From Pseudomonadota bacterium (GTDB taxonomy: Bacteria > Pseudomonadota > Gammaproteobacteria > Burkholderiales > Burkholderiaceae_C): a DNA stretch of 58,588 bases. Below, in pieces: positions 21,920 to 32,651 of the stretch (position 1 is its first letter; the number at the start of each line of letters is the position of its first letter). Made by a program: the position numbers and the translations under genes. The notes under the pieces were generated by a model. That model did not search any database. It was not told the origin of the DNA and saw only the letters and a program-made list of their open reading frames with translations. The DNA lies in the NCBI GenBank assembly GCA_021805825.1, contig JAJZEC010000014.1, positions 1-58,588 of the forward strand, given 5' to 3'.

Positions 21920-22849
21920 CTAGCCGCCGCGCGCGGCCCGCAGCGCGCGCGCGGCGCGGCTGGAGCTGGCGCGCCCGAGCGCGGCGCTGATGAATTCCCC
22001 GCAGTCGACCACCGCCTGCAGGTCGACTCCGGTACGCAAACCCAGGCCGTGCAGCATGTACAGCAGATCCTCGGTCGCCAGGTTGCCGGTCGCGCCGCGC
22101 GCGAAGGGACAGCCGCCGAGCCCGGCCACCGAGGAGTGGAAGCTGCGTACGCCGAGCTCGAGCGCAGCCAGCACGTTGGCCAGGGCCTGGCCGTAGGTGT
22201 CGTGGAAATGCCCGGCCAGCCGAGCCAGCGGCAGCACCCTGGAGGCCGCTTCGAAGACCTGCTGCACGGCGCCGGGCGTGCCCACGCCGATGGTGTCGGC
22301 GATGTCCACGCTGTGGCAGCCGAGATCGACCATGCGTCGCACCACCTCGACCACCGCGGCAGGCGCGACCGGGCCTTCGTAGGGGCAGCCCAGGGAGCAG
22401 GAAATGCTACCGCGCAGACGCAGGCCCTGCGCCTGCGCCAGCCGGGCCACCGGCTCGAAGCGTGCGATGGATTCGGCGATCGAACAGTTGATGTTGCGCC
22501 GCGCGAAAGACTCGCTGGCCGCGGAGAACACCACCACCTCGTCGACCCCGGCCTGCAGCGCCGCCTGCATGCCGCGCTCGTTGGGCACCAGGGCCGAATA
22601 GACGACCCCGGGGCGGCGCTGGATCGCTCCCAGCACCTCGGCGCCGTCGGCCATCTGCGGCACCCAGCGCGGGGAAACGAAGGCGGCGGCTTCGATGGCC
22701 GGCAGACCGGCGGTGGACAGGCGGTCGACGAGTTCGACCTTCAGCGCGGTCGACAGCGGGGTGGCCTCGTTCTGCAGCCCGTCGCGGGGGCCCACCTCGA
22801 CCACCTCGACGGACTGCGGGCCGCGCGCCAGTTCGGACAGGATGCTCAT
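21920..22849 (-). CDS. mvaB: Hydroxymethylglutaryl-CoA lyase
   Basis: Cleaves HMG-CoA to acetyl-CoA and acetoacetate, the last step of leucine and isovalerate breakdown. The TIM-barrel active site is intact: GPRDGLQNE with the catalytic Arg, SPRWVPQMADG, GHFHDTYGQALANV with metal-binding His residues, and the signature loop VAGLGGCPFARGATGN with the catalytic Cys. The start was placed at MSILSEL, giving 309 residues and removing a non-conserved upstream stretch. It is the last gene of a run that begins with aceK. Confidence 0.95.
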   Translation of the reverse strand: MSILSELARGPQSVEVVEVGPRDGLQNEATPLSTALKVELVDRLSTAGLPAIEAAAFVSPRWVPQMADGAEVLGAIQRRPGVVYSALVPNERGMQAALQAGVDEVVVFSAASESFARRNINCSIAESIARFEPVARLAQAQGLRLRGSISCSLGCPYEGPVAPAAVVEVVRRMVDLGCHSVDIADTIGVGTPGAVQQVFEAASRVLPLARLAGHFHDTYGQALANVLAALELGVRSFHSSVAGLGGCPFARGATGNLATEDLLYMLHGLGLRTGVDLQAVVDCGEFISAALGRASSSRAARALRAARGG

Positions 22850-22871
22850 CGACGATTCCTCCCTCGATCCT

Positions 22872-23816
22872 TCAGTATCCCAGATCGGGGTCGACCACGC
22901 CCCCTGGGGACTCGCCGCGCTCGAGGGCGGCGATCTTGCGCATGACCTGCGCGGCGGCCGGGCCGACCAGGGTCTGCGCGGCGACGTGCGGGGTGATGCG
23001 CACCCGCGGATGGCGCCACAAGGGGTCGTCTGCGGGCAGCGGTTCGGTGTCGAACACGTCCAGCGTCGCCCCCGCGACATGCCCCTGGTCGAGCAGGTCG
23101 AGCAGATCCTCCGCGCACAGCACCGCGCCGCGCCCGGCGCTGACCACGTAGGCGCCGCGGGGCAGCCGACTGAGGCTGGCGTAGTCGAGCAGCCCCCGCG
23201 TGGACTGCGTCAACGGCAGCAGCACCACCAGCACACGGCAGGCGGCGAGGAATTCCTGCAGACCATCGGCCGCGTACACGGGGAAGTCGAAACCGTCGGG
23301 CTGCCGTCCGCTGCGGCTGCAGCCCAGCAGCGCAAACTCCAGCGCCTGCAGCCTGCGGGCGACCGCCAGCCCCATCTGCCCGAGCCCCAGCAGACCGACG
23401 CGGAAGCCTCCACGCGCGGGCAGCACCAGAGGCTCCCAGGTCGCGTGCGCCTGCAGCGCGGCATAGTCGTCCATGCGGCGGTATGCGCGCAGCACGGCCT
23501 CGGCGACGTAGTCGGCCATCTGGCGCCCCATGCCGGCGTCCTGCAGCCGGATGAGCGGCACCTCGGGAAGGTGCGCGCGCATCAGCGGCAGCAGCGCGTC
23601 GACGCCGGCGCCGAGGTTGAACACCGCGCGCAGTTGCTGCTGGCCGGCCAGCCACTGCGCCGGCGGGTGCCAGACGAGGGCGAAGTCGGCCTGTGCGTCG
23701 GGATCGGCGCAGGCGTCGATCACCTGCACCGCGAGCCGCAATTCCCCGGCATGCTGGATCAGCGCGTCGCGCCAGCGCCGGAAGGGTTCATCGACGTCCC
23801 AGACCGCCAGTCGCAT
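22872..23816 (-). CDS. 2-hydroxyacid dehydrogenase, GhrA-like glyoxylate/hydroxypyruvate reductase
   Basis: D-isomer-specific 2-hydroxyacid dehydrogenase of 314 residues. The NAD(P)-binding LLGLGQMGLAVARR, the catalytic Arg in VSAGRGAVL, the Glu in DVFDTEPL and the His in RITPHVAA are all visible. The N-terminal WHPPAQWL and FNLGAGVDALL segments resemble GhrA, which reduces glyoxylate and hydroxypyruvate. It is 22 bases upstream of mvaB. Glyoxylate handling would fit the nearby aceK, but the substrate is inferred. Confidence 0.88.
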   Translation of the reverse strand: MRLAVWDVDEPFRRWRDALIQHAGELRLAVQVIDACADPDAQADFALVWHPPAQWLAGQQQLRAVFNLGAGVDALLPLMRAHLPEVPLIRLQDAGMGRQMADYVAEAVLRAYRRMDDYAALQAHATWEPLVLPARGGFRVGLLGLGQMGLAVARRLQALEFALLGCSRSGRQPDGFDFPVYAADGLQEFLAACRVLVVLLPLTQSTRGLLDYASLSRLPRGAYVVSAGRGAVLCAEDLLDLLDQGHVAGATLDVFDTEPLPADDPLWRHPRVRITPHVAAQTLVGPAAAQVMRKIAALERGESPGGVVDPDLGY

Positions 23817-23824
23817 GCCGGGCC

Positions 23825-25516
23825 TCAGGCGGTGCGCTGCTCGTCCAGGCCGAGTTCATCGCGCATGGCTTCGCGGATGCGGAACTTCTGCACCTTGCCG
23901 GTGATCGTCAGCGGGAAGCTCTGCACGAAGCGGATGTAGCGCGGAATCTTGTAATGGGCGATCTGCCCCCGGCAGAAATCCCGGATGTCCTGCTCCGCGG
24001 GTTGCGTGCCGGCGCGGGGAATGATCCAGGCGCACAGTTCCTCGCCGTATCGGGCGTCGGGCACTCCGACCACCTGCACGTCCTGCACCATCGGGTGGCG
24101 GTAGAGGAATTCCTCGATTTCCCGGGGGTAGATGTTCTCCCCGCCGCGGATCACCATGTCCTTGATGCGGCCGACGATGTTGACGTAGCCCTCGGCGTCC
24201 ATCGTCGCCAGATCGCCGGTATGCATCCAGCCCTCGGCGTCGATGGCCTCGCGGGTGCGCTGCTCGTCGCCCCAGTAGCCGTGCATCACCGAATAGCCTC
24301 GGGTGCAGAGCTCGCCCGGAGTGCCGGGGGCCACCGTGGCGCCGCCTTCGGGGTCGACGATCTTGACCTCCAGGTGCGGCTGCACCAGCCCGACCGTGCT
24401 GACGCGCTTGTCCAGCGGGGTGTCGGTGGAGCTCTGGCAACTCACCGGCGAGGTTTCGGTCATGCCGTAGGCAATGGTGATCTGCGCCAGATGCATGTCG
24501 CCCACCACCCGCTTCATCACTTCCACCGGGCAGGGACTGCCGGCCATGATTCCGGTGCGCAGGCTCGACAGGTCGAACTCGGCGAAGCGCGGGTGGTCGA
24601 GCATCGCGATGAACATCGTCGGCACGCCGTGCAGCCCGGTGCAGCGCTCGGCCTGCACCGCCTGCAGGGTCAGCAGGGGGTCGAAGGCCTGGTTCGGGTA
24701 GACGATGGTCGCGCCATGGGTGAGGCAGGCCAGGTTGCCGAGCACCATGCCGAAGCAGTGGTACAGGGGAACCGGTATGCACAGCCGATCGTCGGCCCCG
24801 AGCCTCATGGCCTCGCCGATGAAATAGCCGTTGTTGAGGATGTTGCTGTGGGTGAGGGTCGCGCCTTTGGGAAAGCCCGTGGTGCCGCTCGTGAACTGGA
24901 TATTGACCGGGTCATGGCAGTCCAGGCTCGCGGCCACGCGCGCCACTTCGGGATCGTCCGTGCGGCCGCTGCCGATCCATTGAGCGAAACGCAGCATGCC
25001 CGGCTCGTGCTGCTCGCCCAGGTGCACCAGCAGCCGCAGATCGGGCAGGCGCGCGGCCTGCAGCGCACCGGGCTGGGCCGAGGCCAGTTCGGGAGCCAGC
25101 TCGCGCATCATGGCCAGGTAGTCGCTGCTGCGGAACTCGGGCATCAGCACCAGCGCCTTGCAGCCCACCTTGTTCAGCGCGTATTCGACTTCGGCAACCC
25201 GATAGGCCGGGTTGATGTTGACCAGGATGATGCCCACCTTGGCCGTGGCCAGTTGCATCAGCACCCATTCCACGCAGTTGTGGGCCCAGATGCCCACCCG
25301 GTCGCCGCGCTGCAGCCCGCTGCCCAGCATGGCGCTGGCCAGGGTGTCGACCTCGCGCGCCAGCTCGCTCCAGCTCAGCCGTCGCTGCTGGTGGCACGCG
25401 ACCAGGGCGTCGCGTGCGCCCTGGCGGCGGGCCATGGCGTCGAAGAAGGCTCCCAGCGTCTGGGTGATCAGCGGCTGTCCGGTGCTGCCCCGCGCATAAC
25501 TCGTGTTCCGTGCCAT
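23825..25516 (-). CDS. AMP-dependent acyl-CoA synthetase
   Basis: Activates a fatty or other carboxylic acid to its CoA ester by way of an adenylate. ANL-family motifs are complete: [24 protein letters not shown], the GWMHTGD hinge region, [18 protein letters not shown], and the C-terminal [12 protein letters not shown] with the catalytic Lys. The length of 563 residues and sequence style resemble medium- and long-chain acyl-CoA synthetases. ATG 25516 follows GGAGGAG. It lies 8 bases upstream of the dehydrogenase gene. Chain length cannot be read from sequence. Confidence 0.93.
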   Translation of the reverse strand: MARNTSYARGSTGQPLITQTLGAFFDAMARRQGARDALVACHQQRRLSWSELAREVDTLASAMLGSGLQRGDRVGIWAHNCVEWVLMQLATAKVGIILVNINPAYRVAEVEYALNKVGCKALVLMPEFRSSDYLAMMRELAPELASAQPGALQAARLPDLRLLVHLGEQHEPGMLRFAQWIGSGRTDDPEVARVAASLDCHDPVNIQFTSGTTGFPKGATLTHSNILNNGYFIGEAMRLGADDRLCIPVPLYHCFGMVLGNLACLTHGATIVYPNQAFDPLLTLQAVQAERCTGLHGVPTMFIAMLDHPRFAEFDLSSLRTGIMAGSPCPVEVMKRVVGDMHLAQITIAYGMTETSPVSCQSSTDTPLDKRVSTVGLVQPHLEVKIVDPEGGATVAPGTPGELCTRGYSVMHGYWGDEQRTREAIDAEGWMHTGDLATMDAEGYVNIVGRIKDMVIRGGENIYPREIEEFLYRHPMVQDVQVVGVPDARYGEELCAWIIPRAGTQPAEQDIRDFCRGQIAHYKIPRYIRFVQSFPLTITGKVQKFRIREAMRDELGLDEQRTA

Positions 25517-25550
25517 GATGTCTCCTCCTGCCGGTTCGTGTGCGCCCGGC

Positions 25551-26153
25551 TCAGAATCGTCCCTGCAACCAGCGCTCGATCTGCGGCAGGCGATCCACGC
25601 CCCAGAACGGCTCGCCGTCGACGACGAAATACGGCGCACCGCACATGCCGGCCTGGATGCCGCGCTCCACGCTGGCGCGCAACTGCTCCTTCAGTGCCGG
25701 CTCGGCGCACCAGGCATCGATCTGCGCGGCCTCCAGGCGCATGCCCGCGCCGATCGCGTGCAGCGTGGGCATCTGCGAAATGTCCCGGCCGTGCACGAAG
25801 TAGCTCTCGTACACCTTGTGGATCCATTCCACCGCCAGCGGCGACTGCGCGCGCTGCAGCGCCAGCACGACGCGCGCCGCCTGCTGCGTGGGCACCGGGA
25901 AAGGCTGCGGGTGCTGGTAGGGCACGCCCAGGAAGCGCGCCGAGCGCGGCAGGTCGCGTGCCATGTACTCGGCCTTCAGCGGCTGCTGCACCGGCAGCTT
26001 CGAACCGGTGACCGCGAACACCGGTCCGAGCAGAACCGGCACCCACTCGACGCTGCGCTGGTGGCGCGCCGCCAGCGCCTCGATCTGGGTGCTGGCCAGG
26101 TAGGCGTAGGGGGAGGAAAAGTCAAAATACAGGGTGATGGGCGACACGGGCAT
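25551..26153 (-). CDS. 2-hydroxychromene-2-carboxylate isomerase family protein (DsbA-like fold)
   Basis: Thioredoxin-fold protein of 200 residues in the DSBA/HCCA-isomerase family. It begins with [20 protein letters not shown], in which the Ser-Pro-Tyr pair replaces the CxxC of true disulfide oxidoreductases, so it is a kappa-class GST-like isomerase and not DsbA. The C-terminus has the cis-Pro-type [15 protein letters not shown]. Family members isomerise aromatic-degradation intermediates, but no aromatic pathway is nearby and the substrate here is unknown. Confidence 0.88.
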   Translation of the reverse strand: MPVSPITLYFDFSSPYAYLASTQIEALAARHQRSVEWVPVLLGPVFAVTGSKLPVQQPLKAEYMARDLPRSARFLGVPYQHPQPFPVPTQQAARVVLALQRAQSPLAVEWIHKVYESYFVHGRDISQMPTLHAIGAGMRLEAAQIDAWCAEPALKEQLRASVERGIQAGMCGAPYFVVDGEPFWGVDRLPQIERWLQGRF

Positions 26154-26215
26154 CGAACTTCTCCGGATTCCCGCAGCAGCCTGGGCCGGCTGCCACGGGT
26201 CGTTTCAGGACAGGG

Positions 26216-27403
26216 TCAGGCCATTTCCACGGTCATTGCGGTGGCTTCGCCGCCGCCGATGCACAGCGCGGCGACTCCGCGCTGCAGGCCGCGCTTGCGC
26301 AGCGCGCCGAGCAAGGTGACGACGATGCGCGCCCCACTGGCGCCGATCGGATGGCCCAGGGCCACCGCCCCGCCGTGCACGTTGACGGTGTCCTGCGAGA
26401 GTCCGAATTCCTGCATCGCCGCCATGGTCACGGTGGCGAAGGCCTCGTTGATCTCCCAGAGCTGCACATCGTCCTTGGTCCAGCCGGCGCGTTGCAGGGC
26501 CTTGTCGATCGCCCCCGAGGGCGCCGTGGTGAACCACTCCGGAGCCTGCGCGTGCACGGCGTGGGAGCGAATGCGCGCCAGCACCGGGCAGCCCAGCCTG
26601 GCGGCCGTGGACTCGCGCATCAGCACCAGCGCGGCGGCCCCGTCGGAAATGCTCGACGAGGTCGCCGCGGTGATCTTCCCGTCCTTGGCGAAGGCCGGCT
26701 TGAGGGTGGGAATCTTGTCCGGCCGCGCCTTGAAGGGTTGCTCGTCTCGGCTGATGCGCTGAGCCGCGCCGCGCGCCTGCACTTCCACCGGGGCGATCTC
26801 CCAGTCGAAGCTGCCGTCCTCGTTGGCCCGCTTGCTGCGCGCGGTCGATTCGACCGCGAAGGCGTCCATCGCCTCGCGGCTGAAGCCGTAGCGCTCGACG
26901 CAGCGCTCGGCGAACACGCCCATGGCCTTGCCGCGCTCGTAGGCGTCCTCCAGTCCGTCCAGGGCCATGTGGTCGTAGAACTGCGTCAGGCCGTACTTGA
27001 CGCCCTTGCGCACGAAAGCCAGGTGCGGGGCGTTGGTCATGCTCTCCATGCCGCCGGCGACGATCACCTCGGCGCTGCCGGCCAGCAGCATGTCGTGGGC
27101 GAACATCATTGCCCGCATGCCCGAGCCGCACATCTTGGACAGGGTCACCGCGCCGGCCGACAGCGGCAGCCCGGCCTTCAGCGCGGCCTGGCGGGCGGGC
27201 GCCTGCCCCTGGCCAGCCATCAGGCAGTTGCCCATCAGCACCTCGTCGACTGCCTCCTTCGACAGCGTGGCGCGTTCGACCGCCGCGGCGATCGCGGTGG
27301 CTCCCAGCTCCCAGGCCGCGACGCCGGCAAAGTCACCGAGCAGGCCGCCGATGGGCGTGCGGGCGGCCGAGGCGATGACCACGGGATCGGAATTCGGGTT
27401 CAT
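26216..27403 (-). CDS. Acetyl-CoA C-acetyltransferase (thiolase)
   Basis: Thiolase that makes or cleaves acetoacetyl-CoA and similar 3-ketoacyl-CoAs. Both catalytic cysteines and the His are present: [13 protein letters not shown] (acylated Cys), [19 protein letters not shown] (His), and [12 protein letters not shown] (second Cys). The 395 residues are family-typical. The ATG overlaps the aceK stop as ATGA, so the two are translated from one message. Together with the HMG-CoA lyase it would feed acetyl-CoA into the glyoxylate shunt. Confidence 0.94.
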   Translation of the reverse strand: MNPNSDPVVIASAARTPIGGLLGDFAGVAAWELGATAIAAAVERATLSKEAVDEVLMGNCLMAGQGQAPARQAALKAGLPLSAGAVTLSKMCGSGMRAMMFAHDMLLAGSAEVIVAGGMESMTNAPHLAFVRKGVKYGLTQFYDHMALDGLEDAYERGKAMGVFAERCVERYGFSREAMDAFAVESTARSKRANEDGSFDWEIAPVEVQARGAAQRISRDEQPFKARPDKIPTLKPAFAKDGKITAATSSSISDGAAALVLMRESTAARLGCPVLARIRSHAVHAQAPEWFTTAPSGAIDKALQRAGWTKDDVQLWEINEAFATVTMAAMQEFGLSQDTVNVHGGAVALGHPIGASGARIVVTLLGALRKRGLQRGVAALCIGGGEATAMTVEMA

Positions 27404-29199
27404 GATGTCTCCAACAGGTGGGTGGGCGCGCCCGCGGGCGCGCAGGGCCGGCGAGCGAAGCGCCGCGCCGGGTCGTAGGGGAAGACGTCGATCAGCTGGC
27501 CATCGCGGATGCGCCGCTGCTGCGCCTGCCAGAAGGCGGGGTCGAGCAGGTCGGCGTGGTGGCGCAGGAAGACCTCGCGAACCTGCGGGTTACCCAGCAG
27601 GAAGCTGCCGAAGGTCTCCGGGAACACGTCGTGCGGGCCGACCGAATACCAGGGTTCGGCGGCCATCTCGTCGGCTTCGTCGCGGGCCTGGGGAACGCGG
27701 CGGAACTGGCAGTCGGTGATGTACTCGATCTCGTCGTAGTCGTAGAACACCACCTTGCCATGCCGGGTGATGCCGAAATTCTTCCACAGCATGTCGCCGG
27801 GAAAGATGTTGGCGGCAACCAGATCCTTGATGGCGTTGCCGTAGTCGGTCACCGCCGCCTCGAGCTGCGCGGGCGTGGCTTCCTGCAGGTAGATGTTCAG
27901 CGGGATCATGCGGCGCTCGATGTAGCAGTGGCGGATCACCAGCAGTTCGCCGTCCTCCTCCAGTTGCGAGCCGCAGGTCGTGCGCAGTTCCTCGACCAGT
28001 TCGGAGGTGAAGCGCTCGCGCGGGAATGCGACGTTGGAATATTCCAGGGTGTCGGCCATGCGTCCGACGCGGTCATGGCGCTTGACCAGCAGGTACTTGG
28101 CCTTGATCTGCTCGCGGGTCGTGTCCTTCGGCGGTGGATAGAAGTCGCGGATCACCTTGAACACGAAGGGGAACGATGGCAGGGTGAACACCAGCATCAC
28201 CATGCCACGAATTCCGGGCGCCGTGGTGAAGCGATCGCTGGAATGCTTCAGGTGGTAGAGGAAATCGCGGTAGAACAGGGTTTTGCCCTGTTTGGCCAGT
28301 CCGAGTGCGCTGTAGATCTCCGAGCGGGGCTTGCGCGGCATCAGGGCGCGCAGGAATTGCACATAGGCCGAAGGCACCGCCATGTCGACCATGAAATAGG
28401 CGCGGGCGAAGGAGAAGAGCAGCAGCAGGTCGTCCTCGTCGAGCAGCACGGTGTCGATGATCAACCGGCCCTGGGCGTCGTGCAGGATCGGCAGGCACAG
28501 CGGCGCCTCCCAGTAGCCGTTGATCACCCGTCCGATCAGGTACGCCCCCTTGTTGCGGTAGAACAGCGACGACAGCACCTGGATCTGGAAATTGCTGCGC
28601 AGCCGCGCTCCCTGCAGGCGTGCCTGCAGCGCCTCGACCACGCATGCCACGTCCCCCTCCAGGTCGGCGAAGGGTCGTTGCAGCTGGTAGTTGCGCACGA
28701 TGCGCACCAGGGTCTGCTGCAGGTCGTCGCGCGTCGGGTAGTAGGCACGGAAGGTCGGCTGCGCGGCCGGCTCGTCGTATTCGATGTATTCGGTGGAAAT
28801 CGCCGGGCGCACGAACAGGATGTCGTTGTGGAAATGCCGGCGGTGCAGGATCTTGGTGGTCACCGAATTGAAGAAGGTTTCCGCCAGTTCCGGCTGCAGG
28901 TGCTCGGTGAGCAGCCCGATGTAGTGCAGCTTGGCCTGCTGCCAGACCTCGGTGCCCAGGTGCGCGACATCGAAGTTCGCCTGCAGCTGCTCGATGGCCT
29001 CGTCGACCCGGGTGTCGTAGAAGGCGATGCGCTCGCGTTGCGCGCGCTGCTGGCCGCTCCAGTCGCCGTTCTCGAAGCGCGTCTTGGCCTCGCGGCTGAC
29101 CGCGCGGAACAGCCGGTAGTGCCTGTTGAAACCGTCGAGCATCGCGCGCGCGATGGCAAAGGCCACCTGCGAGTCCAGCCGGGTCGGGAGTTCGTTCAT
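27400..29199 (-). CDS. aceK: Isocitrate dehydrogenase kinase/phosphatase
   Basis: Switches isocitrate dehydrogenase off and on by phosphorylation, sending isocitrate to the glyoxylate shunt on acetate or fatty acids. The ATP-binding APGIRGMVM segment, the protein-kinase-like core with [20 protein letters not shown] (metal-binding Asp), and the conserved [11 protein letters not shown] stretch identify AceK. I set the start at [11 protein letters not shown] (599 residues), 16 codons inside the longest frame. It heads a six-gene run rather than following aceBA. An aminotransferase diverges 161 bases away. Confidence 0.96.
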   Translation of the reverse strand: MNELPTRLDSQVAFAIARAMLDGFNRHYRLFRAVSREAKTRFENGDWSGQQRAQRERIAFYDTRVDEAIEQLQANFDVAHLGTEVWQQAKLHYIGLLTEHLQPELAETFFNSVTTKILHRRHFHNDILFVRPAISTEYIEYDEPAAQPTFRAYYPTRDDLQQTLVRIVRNYQLQRPFADLEGDVACVVEALQARLQGARLRSNFQIQVLSSLFYRNKGAYLIGRVINGYWEAPLCLPILHDAQGRLIIDTVLLDEDDLLLLFSFARAYFMVDMAVPSAYVQFLRALMPRKPRSEIYSALGLAKQGKTLFYRDFLYHLKHSSDRFTTAPGIRGMVMLVFTLPSFPFVFKVIRDFYPPPKDTTREQIKAKYLLVKRHDRVGRMADTLEYSNVAFPRERFTSELVEELRTTCGSQLEEDGELLVIRHCYIERRMIPLNIYLQEATPAQLEAAVTDYGNAIKDLVAANIFPGDMLWKNFGITRHGKVVFYDYDEIEYITDCQFRRVPQARDEADEMAAEPWYSVGPHDVFPETFGSFLLGNPQVREVFLRHHADLLDPAFWQAQQRRIRDGQLIDVFPYDPARRFARRPCAPAGAPTHLLETS

Positions 29200-29360
29200 G
29201 CCGGTGGCGTGGGGGGAGGATCCGCCAGCCAATGTAACTGCCGGCAAGCGGTCGATACAAGTCGGGGCTCGCCCGCGCCCTTGTCCGATGTCATGCTAGG
29301 CTAGTTCGACCCTGCCGGGACAGGCCGCGCGCCTCGACCGGCACCCGAGGAGAGATCGCG

Positions 29361-30512
29361 ATGCCCGCACTGCGCCCCGACGTCGACCCCGACGGACTTC
29401 TGGAGTACTCGGTCGTCTACACCGACCGCGCGCTCAACCACATGTCCCTGCGTTTCCGTCAGGCGCTGCGGGAGATTTCCGACATGCTGCGCCAGGCCTA
29501 TGCGGCCGATGCCGCGGTGGTCGTTCCGGGCAGCGGCAGCTTCGCGATGGAGGCCGTGGCCCGGCAGTTCGTTTCCCCCGACGAGGGCAGCCGCGTGCTG
29601 GTGCTGCGCAACGGCTGGTTCAGCTACCGCTGGTCGCAGATCCTGGCGGCAGCGCGCCCGCGCGCCGACATCCGCGTGCTCAAGGCGCGCGCGCTGTCGG
29701 GCGAGCCGCAGGCGGCCTACGCGCCGCCGCCTGCCGCGGAAGTGGCGCAGGCCATTCGCGAGCAGCGGCCGGCGGTGGTGTTCGCCCCGCATGTCGAGAC
29801 CTCGGCGGGGATCATGCTGCCCGACGTCTATGTGCGCGAACTGGCCGAGGCCGCGCAGGCGGTCGACGCCCTGCTGGTGCTCGACTGCATCGCCTCCGGC
29901 GCGATGTGGGTGGACATGCGCGCCCTCGGCGTCGACGTGCTGCTCAGCGCGCCCCAGAAGGGCTGGAGCGGCCCGCCCTGCGCCGGCTTCGCGATGCTGT
30001 CGCAGCGCGCGCTGCAGCGCATGGACGCGACGCGCAGCGACAGCTTCGCCTGCGACCTCGGCGCCTGGCTGAAGATCATGCGGGCCTACGAAAACGGCGG
30101 TCATGCCTACCACGCGACCATGCCCACCGACACCCTGCTGCGCGTGCGCGACGCCATGCGCGAGGCCTTCGCCGTCGGCCTGCCGCGGCTGAAGCAGGCG
30201 CAGGTGGATCTCGGCGCGCAGGTGCGCGCCAGCCTGCGGCGGCGCGGCGTGGCCGACGTGGCCGGCGCCGGATTCGAGGCGCCGGGCGTGGTGGTCAGCC
30301 ACACCCGCGATCCGGCGATCCACGACACCCGGGCCTTTGTGGCCGCCGGCGTGCAGGTGGCCGCCGGCGTGCCGCTGGCCTGCGACGAGGCGGCTGATTT
30401 CAGCACCTTCCGCATCGGGCTGTTCGGCCTGGACAAGCTGCTCGACGTGCCGGGGGCGCTGCGCCGCCTGGAGCAGGCCTTCGACGCCGTCGGCCTGCCG
30501 CTGCGCGGCTGA
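29361..30512 (+). CDS. Class V aminotransferase (alanine-glyoxylate type)
   Basis: PLP enzyme of fold type I, 383 residues. The lysine that binds PLP is in LSAPQKGWSGPP, preceded by LLVLDCIASGAMW with the pyridine-binding Asp. The N-terminus has VPGSGSFAMEAVARQF, the cofactor phosphate loop typical of the alanine-glyoxylate/serine-pyruvate aminotransferase group. ATG 29361 follows GAGGAGAG. It is transcribed away from aceK. If it uses glyoxylate it would fit the theme of the neighbouring run, but the amino donor cannot be read from sequence. Confidence 0.9.
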   Translation: MPALRPDVDPDGLLEYSVVYTDRALNHMSLRFRQALREISDMLRQAYAADAAVVVPGSGSFAMEAVARQFVSPDEGSRVLVLRNGWFSYRWSQILAAARPRADIRVLKARALSGEPQAAYAPPPAAEVAQAIREQRPAVVFAPHVETSAGIMLPDVYVRELAEAAQAVDALLVLDCIASGAMWVDMRALGVDVLLSAPQKGWSGPPCAGFAMLSQRALQRMDATRSDSFACDLGAWLKIMRAYENGGHAYHATMPTDTLLRVRDAMREAFAVGLPRLKQAQVDLGAQVRASLRRRGVADVAGAGFEAPGVVVSHTRDPAIHDTRAFVAAGVQVAAGVPLACDEAADFSTFRIGLFGLDKLLDVPGALRRLEQAFDAVGLPLRG

Positions 30513-30563
30513 TCGGCATCGAGCCCGCGGCAGCCGGCCCGGCGGCGCCGACGACAAGGCACA

Positions 30564-32651
30564 ATGCGGGGGCAGATGGACGCTCGCCCCGACTCCGCGC
30601 GAAAGCCCGCCGCCGGCACGTGGTGGGCGCCTGCCCGCGCGCCGCGCGCCTGGCTGCTGCTGGCGTTGGCGGCCATGCTGCTGGCGGGCTGGCTGGTCTA
30701 CCTGCCGGGACTGCGCGGCGGTTTCGTGTTCGATGATTTCAGCAACATCGTGCAACAGCCGTCCTTCGCCGCGAAGGCGCTGCACGAGCATTTCTGGGCC
30801 GCGGTGTGGGCCGGCCGCGCCGGACCGTTGAGCCGCGCGCTGTCGATGCTCAGCTTCGCCTGGCAGGTGCGCGTCTGGGGCATGCAGCCCGGGCCGATGA
30901 AGGTCTTCAACGTGCTGCTGCACCTGGGCAACGCGCTGCTGGTCGCCGCGCTGTCCTGGCGGGTGCTGCAGTGGGAGTGGCAGCGTCAGCGCGCGCAGCG
31001 CGGGGCTGCCCCGACCTGGGTGCTGCCGGCGCCGTGGCTGGCGCTGCTGCTGGCGGCGGCCTGGACGCTGGCGCCGATCCAGCTCACCGCGGTGCTGTAT
31101 GTGGTGCAGCGCGAGGAATCCCTGGCGGCCGGGCTCGTCCTGCTCGGGCTGCTGGGCTACTGGCACGGGCGCATGCGGCTGCGGCGCGCGGTGCAGGCGG
31201 GATCGTCGCGCGCCGCGGCCTGGGCCTGGATCTGGGGCAGCCTGCTTGGCGGTACCGCGCTGGCGGCGCTGGCCAAGGAGACCGGCGTGTTGCTGCCGGC
31301 CTACGCCGCGGTGATCGAATGGGTGCTGCTGCGTGGGGATTGTGGCGCCGAAGCCGGCAGCCGCGCGCAGCGTGACCTGCGCTGCGCGCTGGGTGGCCTG
31401 TACCTGGTCGTGCTGGTGCTCCCCGGGGTGCTCGGGCTGGCCTGGCTGTTGCCCTCGATCCTGCACGGGGGTTACGCCGACAGGCCCTTCACCCTGGATC
31501 AGCGTCTGCTCACCGAAGGGCGGGTGATGGTCGACTACCTGCACTGGACGCTGCTGCCCGACCTCGGGCGCTTGAGCCTGTACCACGACGATATCGGCGT
31601 GTCCACGTCGTGGCTGCAGCCCTGGACGACCGCCGCCAGCTGGGCCTTGCTGGCGACGCTGCTGCTCGCCGGGGTCGCGTTGCGCCAGCGGGCCCCGCTG
31701 ATCAGCCTCGGCCTGCTGTGGTTCTTTGTCGGCCAGTCTCCGGTATCGACCTTCGTGCCGCTGGATCTGGCCTATGAGCACCGCAACTACCTGCCCAGCT
31801 GGGGCCTGCTGCTCGCCGTCTTCGCCCTGGTCGCCGCGTGGAGCCCACGCCGCCGCGGCTCCTGGCCCCTGGTCGCGGGCACCCTGTGCACCGGCCTGGT
31901 CGCGCTGTACGGGGGGCTGACCGCGTTGCGCGCGCAGGCCTGGGCTTCCCCCTATCGCCTGGCCTACTTCGAGGCCGCCGCACACCCGCGTTCGCCGCGT
32001 GCGATCTACGGCTACGCGCGCGTCCTCTACCAGCTGGCGGCCACGCCGGACAGCCCGCTGTTCCATCGCGCGACGCGGCAGATGCAGGCCTGCGCGCGCC
32101 TGCCGGACGCCGGGCTCGAACCCCTGCAGGCGCTGGTGTTCATGCACGCCAGATGGTCGCTTCCGGTGCGCACGCCATGGTGGGAGGCCTTGCGCGCCGG
32201 GGTGCGCGACCCGCACCTGGGCCCGCAGGACATCGCCTCCCTGTACAGCCTGGTGCAATGCGCGGCGGACAAGGTCTGCCACTTCAGCCCCGCCGACCTG
32301 AGGCAACTGCGGGGCCTGCTCGACGACGGCGTCGCGGCGCACCCTTTCGATGCCGAGTTGCGCACCCTGCGCGCGAACTTCGAGGTCAACGTCAGCCATC
32401 GCTACCCGGCGGCCTACCGCGACATGCTGCGCGCCGTCGCGCTCGCTCCGGGAAATTTCGACTTCTGGAAGAACCTGGTGCAGCTGCAGATCGCCGGAGG
32501 CCAGTTCGCGCAGGCAAGCTTCGGGCTGCGCCGGCTGCGCGAGCTCGACACCGCGGGGCTGCACCACGCGCAGCTGGTTGCGCTGCGCCGCGCATGGGAG
32601 CGCGCGCGGCAGGCCGCGGCGGCGCGCCCGGGCGCTGGAGCCGGCGCGTGA
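30564..32651 (+). CDS. Large membrane protein, GT-C-like with helical C-terminal domain (paralogue 1)
   Basis: 695 residues. The N-terminal two thirds has about ten hydrophobic spans, beginning at residues 29-47. Just after the first span is GGFVFDDFSNI with an Asp pair at 57-58, the position of the catalytic acid in GT-C enzymes that use lipid-linked sugars. Other marks are LYVVQREES, LAKETGVLLP, LYHDDIGVS and YEHRNYLP. The last 230 residues are soluble and TPR-like. The next gene is a clear paralogue and starts inside this stop codon (GTGA). I infer transfer of a sugar from a polyprenyl carrier. ATG 30576 is an alternative start. Confidence 0.75.
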   Translation: MRGQMDARPDSARKPAAGTWWAPARAPRAWLLLALAAMLLAGWLVYLPGLRGGFVFDDFSNIVQQPSFAAKALHEHFWAAVWAGRAGPLSRALSMLSFAWQVRVWGMQPGPMKVFNVLLHLGNALLVAALSWRVLQWEWQRQRAQRGAAPTWVLPAPWLALLLAAAWTLAPIQLTAVLYVVQREESLAAGLVLLGLLGYWHGRMRLRRAVQAGSSRAAAWAWIWGSLLGGTALAALAKETGVLLPAYAAVIEWVLLRGDCGAEAGSRAQRDLRCALGGLYLVVLVLPGVLGLAWLLPSILHGGYADRPFTLDQRLLTEGRVMVDYLHWTLLPDLGRLSLYHDDIGVSTSWLQPWTTAASWALLATLLLAGVALRQRAPLISLGLLWFFVGQSPVSTFVPLDLAYEHRNYLPSWGLLLAVFALVAAWSPRRRGSWPLVAGTLCTGLVALYGGLTALRAQAWASPYRLAYFEAAAHPRSPRAIYGYARVLYQLAATPDSPLFHRATRQMQACARLPDAGLEPLQALVFMHARWSLPVRTPWWEALRAGVRDPHLGPQDIASLYSLVQCAADKVCHFSPADLRQLRGLLDDGVAAHPFDAELRTLRANFEVNVSHRYPAAYRDMLRAVALAPGNFDFWKNLVQLQIAGGQFAQASFGLRRLRELDTAGLHHAQLVALRRAWERARQAAAARPGAGAGA

